Below are positions 51,459 to 62,452 of a DNA stretch of 64,000 nt, piece after piece. The translations under genes were made by a program, and so were the position numbers. Each line of letters begins with the position of its first letter. The stretch's first letter is position 1. Location: positions 20,606,952 to 20,670,951 of the forward strand of contig JAPTYO010000014.1 of the NCBI GenBank assembly GCA_036873135.1. The letters are read 5' to 3'. The DNA is from Clarkia xantiana subsp. parviflora. Taxonomy: Eukaryota > Streptophyta > Magnoliopsida > Myrtales > Onagraceae. The notes beneath the pieces were generated by a model, which saw only the letters and a program-made list of their open reading frames with translations, made no database searches and was not told where the DNA came from.

Positions 51459-53285
51459 CTGGCTCGTCATACTGTGTGAATGTCACCAATTGGCATTCCC
51501 TAATTTTTTTAGAGACAAACACGGTCTTATAATTTATATATTTGTATTTATTTATATATATAATAAATAAATACATCGCTGCTAAGTGAGTAATGAAGAA
51601 AAAAAAATACAGCGATCAGTTGTTCTTTCTTTTTTTCTCTATCATTTCTAATGAAAGATTACCAAGCATAAAGCATCTCTAAATGATGTCTTTAATACTT
51701 TCAATTCGAATTTTGATTTAAATTCTACTGTGCCATGTTTTGCAAATATATTTGCAGCAATGATTATTTATGATTTTCTATCTGCATATATAAGGGTTTA
51801 CATTTGGAATGATTGAATCAATAAAATACGAAAAGATATGTGGTGGATAATGGAGAAATATCTCATTGCATTCACCTGTTTGTTTGATTCAGCATGATAC
51901 AAATGCTCTCTTTTGAGTTATCTGACTTCTGATGTCGTCATTTACTTCAGTACATTGCTCTAGCTAATTGGTTAGTTGAACCATTCATTTCTCAAAAGCA
52001 TCTGAGTAAAATCAAGGTTGTCTCTCTACATATGTTCATGTAATTGTTGCATGAGGCAATTATTTATGGGAAATACTATATTTAATTGCTGTCTATTTTT
52101 AATATAAGAGTAGTCACGTTAGCTGGGTACAAACTGGTTTGGCTTGGCAGTGAGCACATGTTCATATTTTCTTGATCACTTTTATCAGTAGAAAGTTGGG
52201 ATATATCCAGTTATGCAAGTTTTTGACAGCAACTGAGTTTAGTTATATATATGTTTTAACGTTTTATATGTGACTCAGATGCAATTTTTCATTTTAACTT
52301 CTATTTTGCCATTTTGATTCGTTTTCAGCCACTTTTCATGTACCATGTCATTCAACTTGCTGGTTTTGGATGCTTCACCCTTGGAACCAAAAGAAGTTGC
52401 AAATGCACTATTTGGGTAATACGACTCTTTTATCATTTTGTACATATATGTTCAATTATACTTTATTCTTTTTTTACAATTGAATCCATTTCTCTAGAGT
52501 TCAGTTACTTCATCTAAACTTTGTAAACTGAATATCCAATTCAGGTTTAGAGAAAGAACTCGGACAACTTGGTGTCTTTGTGGAGTCGCAGGCTCTTCTT
52601 CCAGGTGTTCAGCTGCATATTGAACTTGTAGTACCTGCAATATCACAACATAGGTGGGTAGTGGGTTACTCATTGAAGTAAGGTTTTAACTATGGAAAAG
52701 TGTGTAATTGCGTTAGTATGTAATTGTTTGTAACATAATATACTTTCTCTATAAATTGTATGAACATCAATGGTGACTGGTGAGAGAATCAACCTCTCCA
52801 CTTACCCACAATGGACTAACAGTGAGTGCACATGCAAATCTTCAATACAAAATACTGGCCCCGCTTCAAAGAACGGTAAAACTTCTGATGTTCCACCGCA
52901 GCTCCGTGGAGGCTTATAGCATGACATTAACAGTGACATCGCAAATGTTTCTCCCTTATTTTCCATTATGCAATGTATTATAGTATAAATCTTGCATCAT
53001 TCTCAAATACTTCTAAAGAAGTTTAGGATTTATAAATTTACTTTCATTTTTAAACTTCATTGAATACTATGGCTCATTCTGTATTGAGTTTCTAACGATG
53101 ACAAATAGTATTTGGAAATCAATTACACATGCAGTACAAGGAAAGAGAGAGTCATATTTTTCTTAATCACGCAATTTATGTACTCTCTTATATTTTTTTA
53201 ACAACGTTAGTCAATTTATATGACTTATTCGACTTTACAAATAAAAAATGATTATCGCGCGTGCAACGTATGCGCCGACCACTAG
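51459..53285 (+). other. Exon-like fragments ending at a Helitron 3' terminus
   Basis: After the MINIYO 3' UTR come gene-like pieces with splice-like borders: about 51948-52015 (YIALANWLVEPFISQKHLSK), 52332-52417 (LLVLDASPLEPKEVANALF) and 52545-52653 (LEKELGQLGVFVESQALLPG). Fragments two and three read as one protein only if a base is removed at the junction, so the copy is broken. I do not recognise the parent. The stretch ends at a Helitron-type terminus: GC hairpin (about 53255-53274), then CTAG|T at 53282-53286. I infer a gene fragment carried by a Helitron whose 5' end I could not place. Confidence 0.5.
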
Positions 53286-53429
53286 TATATATAAATGTTT
53301 CTAGGCTTAAACTCGACTTAAATTAGTTTTGTAATTTTTTTCTAAAAACATGTTGAGTTGGGTGAACGATTAAGGTTCACCCGACTCAACCGTTTAAGTC
53401 ACTTAACATAATACATTTATCTAATTCTA

Positions 53430-53960
53430 ACATAAAGTTTTGGTCCATAATGTTTGTTTTTCCCTAGTTTTGGTATCATATGTTTGCATATTTTTTTAGT
53501 TTTGGTCTTTCCGTTACATTCTGTCCATTTTTTCCGTTAAGTAACATGTGCAAGTCACGTGATCAACCCTAAACTTTTAATTTTGTTTAATATAGTCCAT
53601 CTAATACTTTTCTAACTTTATTTTATTCAATTTAGTCCCAAAGTTTAAAAATTACCTAGTCCAGTTTGAGCCCAATTGGACCTAATTGTCCAATTTGGGG
53701 TGAATTTTTAAACTTTGGGACTAAATTGAACAACAAAAAAAGTTAGGGAAGTATTAGAGAGACTAAATTGAACAAAATTAAAAGTTTAGGGTGGATCACG
53801 TGACTTGCATATGTTACTTAACGGAAAAAATGGACGAAATGTAACAGAAAGACAAAAACTAAAAAAAAATATGCAAACATATGAGACCAAAACTAAGCAA
53901 AAACAAATATCATAGACCAAAACTCAAAATCCGTCAAACATCACAAACCAAAAGTCATGT
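53430..53960. mobile_element. Mutator-type foldback, left arm shortened
   Basis: Left-arm words such as CATATGTTTGCATATTTTTTT, TTCCGTTAAGTAACAT and GCAAGTCACGTGAT return inverted on the right. The arms extend about 200 bp. The left arm lacks about 30 bp present in the right arm near the tip, so I could not define a target duplication. Architecture and several words match the 23088-23695 element, so it is probably the same family. Confidence 0.7.
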
Positions 53961-54668
53961 TAATCTATTATATTCTATTAATAAGTTTCAAAAAAATTGT
54001 ATTTCTATATTTAATTTTTTAAATAGTGTTATTTATAAAAAATAACATTTATGATACTAGTTTGGATCTTTCTATCATGCTCCAAAAGCACCATGTTTTT
54101 GGTACTTTTTTTTGTATTTTTCTATTGCCCTAAATGTGAACCCTAAAGAGACATTGATATTATTAATAGTATGATGCAAATATTAGGCGTTGTTAAAAAA
54201 ATTCATATTTTTTCATACTTTTAAAGTTTTATATATGTTACCATTAAGTTCACCCTAGTAATAAAAAAATCCAAAAGCATGGTGCTCTTGGAGTATGGTA
54301 GAAAAATCCTAGTTTAATATGTTTACTTAAATAGTTTAAAAATTATAAAATACTACTGTTGAATATATATGGACCTTATTGACATATTGTTAATTAAAAA
54401 AAAACATAATTAATTACTATTTCTCTACACGAATGGACTTTGTACTGTCACGTGTTGTTTGTAAGGGATACAATGTCTTGCCAAGATTATATAGTAGTCT
54501 TTTTTCTTTTATATATATATAAAGAAAATAATAATTAAAATAGACGAGAGAGGAAAAGAAATGGTGGACACGTAACTAAGACGGAAGAGAGTAAATGTGT
54601 AATGGTGATTATAGAGAAATTTAACAAAATGGTAATGGCAGATCTCGAGGGATTTTATCAACTGTTAC

Positions 54669-55775
54669 TAGGGCTGGGCATGGTTCGGTTTTTTGTCGAA
54701 CCGGTTCAGAACCGAACCGGAACCAGATTTTAGGTTCAGTTGGTTTTCTATACCAGGTAAGAACCGAACCAGATTTTAGGTCCTAAAACCGAACCGTAGG
54801 AGAACCGGTTCGAACCGGTTTTGAACATTTTTTTCATTTTTTTTTACTAAAATTCAAAATATACACTTTTTTTTTTTTTACTAAAATTCAAAATATACGG
54901 CCAATATAGAACTATTCCTAAGTTAAGTTTCGAGTTCAAAACTAAACTCAATTGACTGTAGAACTGATATGAGCTAACATAATATATAATAAATATATAT
55001 AAGTAAACAAATCTGCTACGACCACCTATATATCCAATATGAACCAAACTCAAATAGTGAAGGATCTACCATATGAGTGTAAACGATTCAAGCTACTCGT
55101 GAGCTTCTCGAGATCGGCTTGGTCGATATTCAAATTCGACTCGCTAAATTTCGAGTCGAGTTGAACTTTTTTTGATACCGAGTCGAGTTCGAGTTCACTT
55201 GTACTCGACTCGAGAGGCTCGCGAGCCTAATCGAGCTTTTTTGTTTTGCATATTCGAGTCGAGTTCGAGTTTGAGTTTTTCGAGTTTTACGTAATAATAT
55301 TATATATGTATATATTGAGTCGATGAAGAGTTCGACCTCGAGCTAAGATGCACCATTTATTATTTAATTGAATTTTTAACCTTATCGAGCCGAACTCGAA
55401 CATGTCAAGTATGGCACCGAGTCGAGCTCGAGCTTGAAAAATTAAGGCTCGGTCGAGTTCGAGCTCGAGTAAACTGAGTCGAGTCGAGCTTGCCGGATAC
55501 TCGGCTTGTTTATAGCCCTTTAATCTACCCAAAAAAAAAGATGCAAGAGTGTGTTACTATTTAACAATTTAGACTTTATGTAATAAAAGTGGTTATGAAA
55601 AACTGGTTCAAAACCGGTTCGGAACCTGTTTTGAACCAGTTGAAAACCGCTCCATATATTCCTTATCAAAACCGAACCATTTAAGAACCGGTTCAGTCAG
55701 AACCGGTTTGTATTGGTTCGATTCCGGTTTGGTTCCGGTTCGGTTCGCCCGAACCGGTTTTTATGCCCAGCCCTA
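54669..55775. mobile_element. hAT-like non-autonomous element
   Basis: TIRs TAGGGCTGGGCAT... and ...ATGCCCAGCCCTA, with a perfect 8-bp duplication ACTGTTAC (54661-54668, 55776-55783); 8 bp is the hAT hallmark. The sub-terminal DNA is packed with GAACCGGTT-type repeats in both orientations. No transposase. A second element is nested at about 55072-55522. Confidence 0.88.
55072..55522. mobile_element. Nested TIR element rich in tCGAGt motifs
   Basis: The ends read 'gagtgtaaacgattcaagct' and, inverted, 'agggctataaacaagccgag'. The interior has dozens of 'tcgagt/ctcgag' words in both orientations. It breaks the GAACCGG pattern of the host hAT-like element, so it inserted later. The exact borders are uncertain. 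Confidence 0.6.
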
Positions 55776-56091
55776 ACTGTTACCAATTCAATTTAAATAC
55801 ACTCTGAGTTAAAATTAGCGAGATCCTATCAAATAATCCCGAAATAAAAGGTAGAAATGAAGCAACATATTTATCACTTATTACCTTAAATAATTTTGTT
55901 TTTACAGGTGGTGCACCGAATTACTGGAGTCAATGGTGCACCGGATTACTGGAATCGCGCCCCTACATGGATGGAATTGACAACGAACTGCCAACTCAAT
56001 GTCCTCCCCGCACCACGTCTAGCTGTGTCAAATAGAAAATTAGCGAATTTGTATAATTAAATTAATTTCTATTCATTCAAAATTCGGAAAT

Positions 56092-56116
56092 GGCGCCAAT
56101 CTAGTCACCCGCCAAT
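56092..56116. promoter_or_regulatory. Paired E2F-like sites upstream of RNR2
   Basis: 'aaatGGCGCCAat' (56088-56100) and 'cacCCGCCAAT' (56106-56116; TTGGCGGG on the other strand) fit the E2F core TTSSCGC-type consensus. They are about 70-95 bp above a TATA box, TATAAAT at 56186-56192. RNR small-subunit genes are known E2F/S-phase targets in plants. Confidence 0.6.
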
Positions 56117-56292
56117 ATTTAGCACCAACCCAATTCGAAATTGGAATTTTCAAGCTTCTTCTTTTTTTCTCCCTCCGTTTCCTCCTATAAATTCCTGCCA
56201 AAAACCCATCACTCATCAACTAAAACCCTAGATAAGGCGAGGCCTCTCTGCAGTTATCAAATCAAAACAACCTCATTTTTTGAACTCCTAAA

Positions 56293-57288
56293 ATGCCTTC
56301 GATCCCTGAGGAGCCTCTTTTGGCCGAGAATCCTGACCGTTTCTGCATGTTTCCGATCCAGTACCCTCAAATCTGGGAGATGTACAAGAAAGCTGAGGCC
56401 TCCTTCTGGACGGCGGAGGAGGTGGATCTATCCCAGGATACTAGGCACTGGGAGGGCCTGACTGATGGGGAGAAACACTTCATCACTCACGTCCTCGCCT
56501 TTTTTGCTGCCTCTGACGGAATCGTGCTTGAAAACCTTGCTGGCCGGTTCATGAAGGAGATCCAGGTCTCCGAGGCGCGCGCCTTCTACGGATTCCAGAT
56601 CGCCATTGAGAACATCCACTCCGAGATGTACAGTTTGTTATTGGAGACCTACATCAAAGACTCTGCAGAGAAGCAGCGCCTCTTTCGCGCAATCGAGACC
56701 ATCCCTTGCGTGAAGAAGAAGGCGGAGTGGGCGATGCGGTGGATTGACGGATCCGAGACTTTTGCTGAGCGGCTGATAGCGTTCGCGTGCGTCGAAGGGA
56801 TCTTCTTCTCCGGCAGCTTCTGCGCAATCTTCTGGCTGAAGAAGCGCGGTCTCATGCCTGGCCTCACCTTCTCCAACGAGCTGATCTCTCGTGACGAAGG
56901 CCTCCATTGCGACTTCGCCTGCTTGCTCTATAAGATCCTCCTGCCGACCTCACGGCTGAGCGAGGCCCGGGTGCAGGAGATTGTACGTGATGCCGTAGAG
57001 ATAGAGCGGGAGTTTGTGTGCGACGCGCTACCGTGCGCGCTAGTGGGGATGAACGGAGATCTGATGAGCAGGTACATAGAGTTTGTGGCGGATCGGTTGT
57101 TGGGTGAGCTTGGGTGCGGGAAGGTGTACGGTGCACAGAATCCTTTTGATTGGATGGAACTGATATCACTGCAGGGGAAGACCAATTTCTTCGAGAAGAG
57201 GGTGGGAGAGTACCAGAAGGCCTCCGTTATGTCTAGCGTTAACGGTGACGGCGACACTCATGTGTTTAAGCTGGACGAGGACTTTTAA
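56293..57288 (+). CDS. RNR2: Ribonucleotide reductase small subunit (R2)
   Basis: A single intronless exon of 331 aa, the normal length. It makes the di-iron/tyrosyl-radical subunit that reduces NDPs to dNDPs with the R1 subunit, for DNA synthesis and repair. Di-iron ligands are all present: Asp75, Glu106, His109, Glu168, Glu202 and His205. The radical Tyr is Tyr113 (ENIHSEMY). The C-terminus FKLDEDF is the peptide that docks on R1. The start [17 protein letters not shown] agrees with plant homologues (TSO2/RNR2 type). An in-frame upstream start is not needed. The coding sequence is GC-richer than its surroundings, usual for intronless RNR2 genes. E2F-like sites and a TATA box lie upstream. 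It appears fully functional. Confidence 0.96.
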   Translation: MPSIPEEPLLAENPDRFCMFPIQYPQIWEMYKKAEASFWTAEEVDLSQDTRHWEGLTDGEKHFITHVLAFFAASDGIVLENLAGRFMKEIQVSEARAFYGFQIAIENIHSEMYSLLLETYIKDSAEKQRLFRAIETIPCVKKKAEWAMRWIDGSETFAERLIAFACVEGIFFSGSFCAIFWLKKRGLMPGLTFSNELISRDEGLHCDFACLLYKILLPTSRLSEARVQEIVRDAVEIEREFVCDALPCALVGMNGDLMSRYIEFVADRLLGELGCGKVYGAQNPFDWMELISLQGKTNFFEKRVGEYQKASVMSSVNGDGDTHVFKLDEDF

Positions 57289-57973
57289 AATAAACATTAA
57301 ATTGGTTGGCTATGTTATCATAATGTTGTTTTTAGGTTAATTAGCATATTAGTTAGTATAGTATGTTGTTAAGGTTATGATATGGTTTGATTATGAAATG
57401 AATGTATATTTTATAGTTGGATTGGATTGGATATCATAAAGAAGAGACTACAATGTTCCTTCTTCATTTTCCAAGTTTTCACAAATAATTCACCGATGCA
57501 ATTTCTTCTTCAGATTTTTAAGAATCCGAAAATTTCGAAGATCATACTTACCATTGGATTGGGAGAGTGCTGCATATGGTTGCTGTAGCTGTGAGGTGGA
57601 GTAGGAGTAGGAGAAATTCTTCAATACATCCGTTACAACAAATGTCTAATACATGGTACTCTTCTAGCCAATTATATTATAACTGTCAAATGTTCACTCT
57701 TTTTCCGCTACGTGTCATAAATTTAATAGTCAAAGAGTCACCACATATTGAGCATCTGTTTCCTCAACTGTATTGAAGAATTTCTCGGAGCAGTGTTCAA
57801 CTGCGAACCACCGGTCCATAAGAATACACATAAATAACTTGGCGGTGTATATTTGACCAAACAAAAAAGTTTCGGGTGCAAGTTCCTTTAATACTATATT
57901 TGGGGGATATATCGTATAATTCCCCCGGATTCAGTTTTATTTTGGCAAAAAAAAAAAAAAAACTGTTATTTTT
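57289..57973. other. RNR2 3' side and unassigned DNA
   Basis: 3' UTR, then about 500 bp without a convincing exon. 'caatggtaagtatgatc' on the minus strand near 57545-57560 looks like a splice donor after an open stretch, but no domain or further exon is seen. At 57931-57970 'cagttttatt', TTTGGC plus a long A-run, then 'aactgttatt' form another probable ultra-short insert, directly against the next element. Confidence 0.45.
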
Positions 57974-60900
57974 GGACCACTCTATGGAACGGCCGCTGTT
58001 TGATGCTGCCTATTAATAATATATTTTATTCTTAATATCTGGTTTAATGATTTTCGGTCTGGTCTGGTTCGATTAATTCCGGTTTAACAGCGTTAGGATT
58101 TCCCGTTAAATTTGTTTGGATGTACTGTGACCCAACAGCATAATAGTGGCTGCACCTGACAACCTTTAATATTTAATTATATTATGTTTGTTCCAATTGA
58201 TATATAAAATCAGTAGCAACTAAAATTATTTTATGTACATTAATTATATTCCATAATATTAATTAATTATTTAAATGTCCATTTTTTTTTTTATTTACTC
58301 TGGTGGTGGTTTTCATTTAGGGTATGGATAAGGTTTATAGTAAACTTGACTAGGGGTTTAGTATTTTCACTATGCCTTAGTGGTTGTATTTTTTTAAAAT
58401 TTAATATTTAATTCTATTATATTTGTTCCAATTGATATATGAAATCAGTAGCAACTAAAATTATTTTATGTGCATGAATTATATTCCATAATATTAATTA
58501 ATTATTTAAATGTCCATTTTTTTATTTACTCTGGTGGTGGTTTTCATTTAGGGTATGGATAAGGTTTACGGTAAACTTGACTAGAGGTTTAGTATTTCCA
58601 CTATGCCTTAGTAGTTGAATTTTTTTAAAATTTAATATTTAATTCTATTATATTTGTTCCAATTGATATATGAAATCAGTAGCAACTAAAATTATTTTAT
58701 GTGCATGAATTATATTCCATGATATTAATTAATTATTTAAATGTCATTTTTTTATTTACTCTGGTGGTGGTTTTCATTTAAGGTATGGATAAGGTTTACA
58801 GTAAACTTGACTATGGGTTTAGTATTTCTACTATACCTTAGTGGTTGAATTTTTTTTAAAATTTAAAATTTAATTATATTATATTTGTTCCAATTGATAT
58901 ATGAAATCAGTAGCAACTAAAATAATTTATGTGCATGAATTATATTCCATAATATTAATTAATTATTTAAATGTCCATTTTTTGATTTACTCTGGTGGTG
59001 GTTTTCATTTAGGGTATGGATAAGGTTTACAGTAAACTTGAGTAGGGGTTTAGTATTTCCACTATGCCTTAGTGGTTGAATTTTTTTTTTTTTTAATTTA
59101 ATATTTAATTCTATTATATTTGTTCCAATTGATATATGAAATCAGTAGCAACTAAAATTATTTTATGTGCATGAATTATATTCCATAATATAAATTAATT
59201 ATTTAAATGTCCATTTTTTTTATTTACTCTGGTGGTGGTTTTCATTTAGGGTATGGATAAGGTTTACAGTAAACTTGACTAGGGGTTTAGTATTTCCACT
59301 ATGCCTTAGTGGTTGTATTTTTTTAAAATTTAATATTTAATTCTATTATATTTGTTCCAATTGATATATGAAATCAGTAGCAACTAAAATAATTTATGTG
59401 CATGAATTATATTCCATAATATTAATTAATTATTTAAATGTCCATTTTTTGATTTACTCTGGTGGTGGTTTTCATTTAGGGTATGGATAAGGTTTACAGT
59501 AAACTTGACTAGGGGTTTAGTATTTCCACTATGCCTTAGTGGTTAAATTTTTTTTTAATTTAATATTTAATTCTATTATATTTGTTCCAATTGATATATG
59601 AAATCAGTAGCAACTAAAATTATTTTATGTGCATGAATTATATTCCATAATATTAATTAATTATTTAAATGTCCATTTTTTTATTTACTCTGGTGGTGGT
59701 TTTCATTTAGGGTATGGATAAGGTTTACAGTAAACTTGACTAGGGGTTTAGTATTTCCACTATGCCTTAGTGGTTGAATTTTTTTTTTAAATTTAAAATT
59801 TAATTCTATTATATTTGTTCCAATTGATATATGAAATCAGTAGCAACTAAAATTATTTTATGTGCATGAATTATATTCCATAATATAAATTAATTTTTTA
59901 AATGTCTATTTTTTTTATTTACTCTGGTGGTGGTTTTCATTTAGGGTATGGATAAGGTTTACAGTAAACTTGACTAGGGGTTTAGTATTTCCACTATGCC
60001 TTAGTGGTTGTATTTTTTTAAAATTTAATATTTAATTCTATTATATTTGTTCCAATTGATATATGAAATCAGTAGCAACTAAAATTATTTTATGTGCATG
60101 AATTATATTCCATAATATAAATTAATTATTTAAACGTCCATTTTTTTTATTTACTCTGGTGGTGGTTTTCATTTAGGGTATGGATAAGGTTTACAGTAAA
60201 CTTGACTAGGGGTTTAGTATTTCCACTATGCCTTAGTGGTTGTATTTTTTTAAAATTTAATATTTAATTCTATTATATTTGTTCCAATTGATATATGAAA
60301 TCAGTAGCAACTAAAATAATTTATGTGCATGAATTATATTCCATAATATTAATTAATTATTTAAATGTCCATTTTTTGATTTACTCTGGTGGTGGTTTTC
60401 ATTTAGGGTATGGATAAGGTTTACAGTAAACTTGACTAGGGGTTTAGTATTTCCACTATGCCTTAGTGGTTGAATTTTTTTTTAATTTAATATTTAATTC
60501 TATTATATTTGTTCCAATTGATATATGAAATCAGTAGCAACTAAAATTATTTTATGTGCATGAATTATATTCCATAATATTAATTAATTATTTAAATGTC
60601 CATTTTTTGATTTACTCTGGTGGTGGTTTTCATTTAGGGTATGGATAAGGTTTACAGTAAACTTGAGTAGGGGTTTAGTATTTCCACTATGCCTTAGTGG
60701 TTGAATTTTTTTTTTAAATTTAAAATTTAATTCTATTATATTTGTTCCAATTGATATATGAAATCAGTAGCAACTAAAATTATTTTATGTGCATGAATTA
60801 TATTCCATAATATAAATTAATTTTTTAAATGTCTATTTTTTTTATTTACTCTGGTGGTGGTTTTCATTTAGGGTATGGATAAGGTTTACAGTAAACTTGA

Positions 60901-62276
60901 CTAGGGGTTTAGTATTTCCACTATGCCTTAGTGGTTGAATTTTTTTTTTAAATTTAAAATTTAATTCTATTATATTTGTTCCAATTGATATATGAAATCA
61001 GTAGCAACTAAAATTATTTTATGTGCATGAATTATATTCCATAATATTAATTAATTATTTAAATGTCCATTTTTTGATTTACTCTGGTGGTGGTTTTCAT
61101 TTAGGGTATGGATAAGGTTTACAGTAAACTTGAGTAGGGGTTTAGTATTTCCACTATGCCTTAGTGGTTGAATTTTTTTTTTTTTTTAAATTTAAAATTT
61201 AATTCTATTATATTTGTTCCAATTGATATATGAAATCAGTAGCAACTAAAATTATTTTATGTGCATGAATTATATTCCATAATATTAATTAATTATTTAA
61301 ATGTCCATTTTTTGATTTACTCTGGTGGTGGTTTTCATTTAGGGTATGGATAAGGTTTACAGTAAACTTGACTAGGAGTTTAGTATTTCCACTATGCCTT
61401 AGTGGTTGAATTTTTTTTTAATTTAATATTTAATTCTATTATATTTGTTCCAATTGATATATGAAATCAGTAGCAACTAAAATTATTTTATGTGCATGAA
61501 TTATATTCCATAATATTAATTAATTATTTAAATGTCATTTTTTTATTTACTTTGGTGGTGGTTTTCATTTAGGGTATGGATAAGGTTTACAGTAAACTTG
61601 ACTAGGGGTTTAGTATTTCCACTATGCCTTAGTGGTTGAATTTTTTTAATATTATATTCCTTATCATTACTATTATAATATATAAAATAATCATATAAAT
61701 TGATACCCTAAAATAATTGGAAAAAAATAACTTGATATTATTAATATATATTTATCCAAATAATGCCTAAGGTAGACATCAATATAACTGAATAGAAAAA
61801 AATTATTGGCTATAATCGGTGATTTAAAAGAGAATTTAGTAAATTTGAACATAATTATATTAGAATAGAACTACGTATGCAGTTAATAAATAGTAAGATA
61901 ACTTTTGCACAGTCATGAAAATATAAATATATATATATATATATTAAATAAATGGGTAAAGAAGAGTCTTTATCTCTCTTACTTTTTGGCACGGTTATTG
62001 AAAAATAATCTAAAGAAAAGGGAAAAGAAGATTCTGTCCTTCTCTCCTGCTTATCTTCTTCATCTTATTCAAACGTCTGTTCAAACTTCACATCCGGTCT
62101 GGATAAATCTTCGAACCGTGGTCTAATTCACTTAAGTGATGTGATATGATGTGACAAGAACCACTAAACCGTATTTTTTCTCTTTTAAACGAAATTACAA
62201 GTTTGCCATTAAATACAGGCCTCTGATTGGTGGAAATTAGGCCGCATCAAACAGCGGCCGTTCCATAGAGTGGTCC
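57974..62276. mobile_element. MULE-like TIR element filled by a satellite
   Basis: Terminal inverted repeats of about 39 bp with one mismatch start GGACCACTCTATGGAACGGC on both ends. A perfect 9-bp duplication GTTATTTTT flanks them (57965-57973, 62277-62285), the Mutator hallmark. Of the 4303 bp, about 3.5 kb is the 231-bp tandem array. The rest is about 190 bp on the left and 620 bp on the right of AT-rich DNA. No transposase. Its right end lies 176 bp above the SNARE start codon. Confidence 0.88.
58162..61650. repeat. 231-bp satellite, about 15 tandem copies
   Basis: The anchor 'ctggtggtggttttcattt' occurs at 58300, 58531, 58761, 58992, 59229, 59459, 59690, 59924, 60156, 60386, 60617, 60851, 61084, 61322 and 61552 (ttgg in the last), with spacings of 230-238. 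Each unit also has 'gttccaattgatatatgaaa', 'gggtatggataaggtttaca' and the small hairpin CCACTAtgccTTAGTGG. Differences are mostly T-run lengths and a few substitutions. Confidence 0.95.
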
Positions 62277-62452
62277 GTTATTTTTTCTGAAAATGAAAAT
62301 CGTCCAAATTATTTTGTCATTTTGCTTCTCCTCCGTCAATTACCTCCCCTCCAACTCCGATCTCCAGATCTAGGGTTTCAGTTTCATTACTCTTCAATTC
62401 GAATCGGATTGCTAGGGTCTCAGGAGCTAGCAGAGTTTTTGAATCTGCGAAA

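Noticed and set aside
56864..57257. Antisense ORFs of about 100 codons across RNR2
   Set aside because: They are shadows of a GC-rich coding exon; no protein features.
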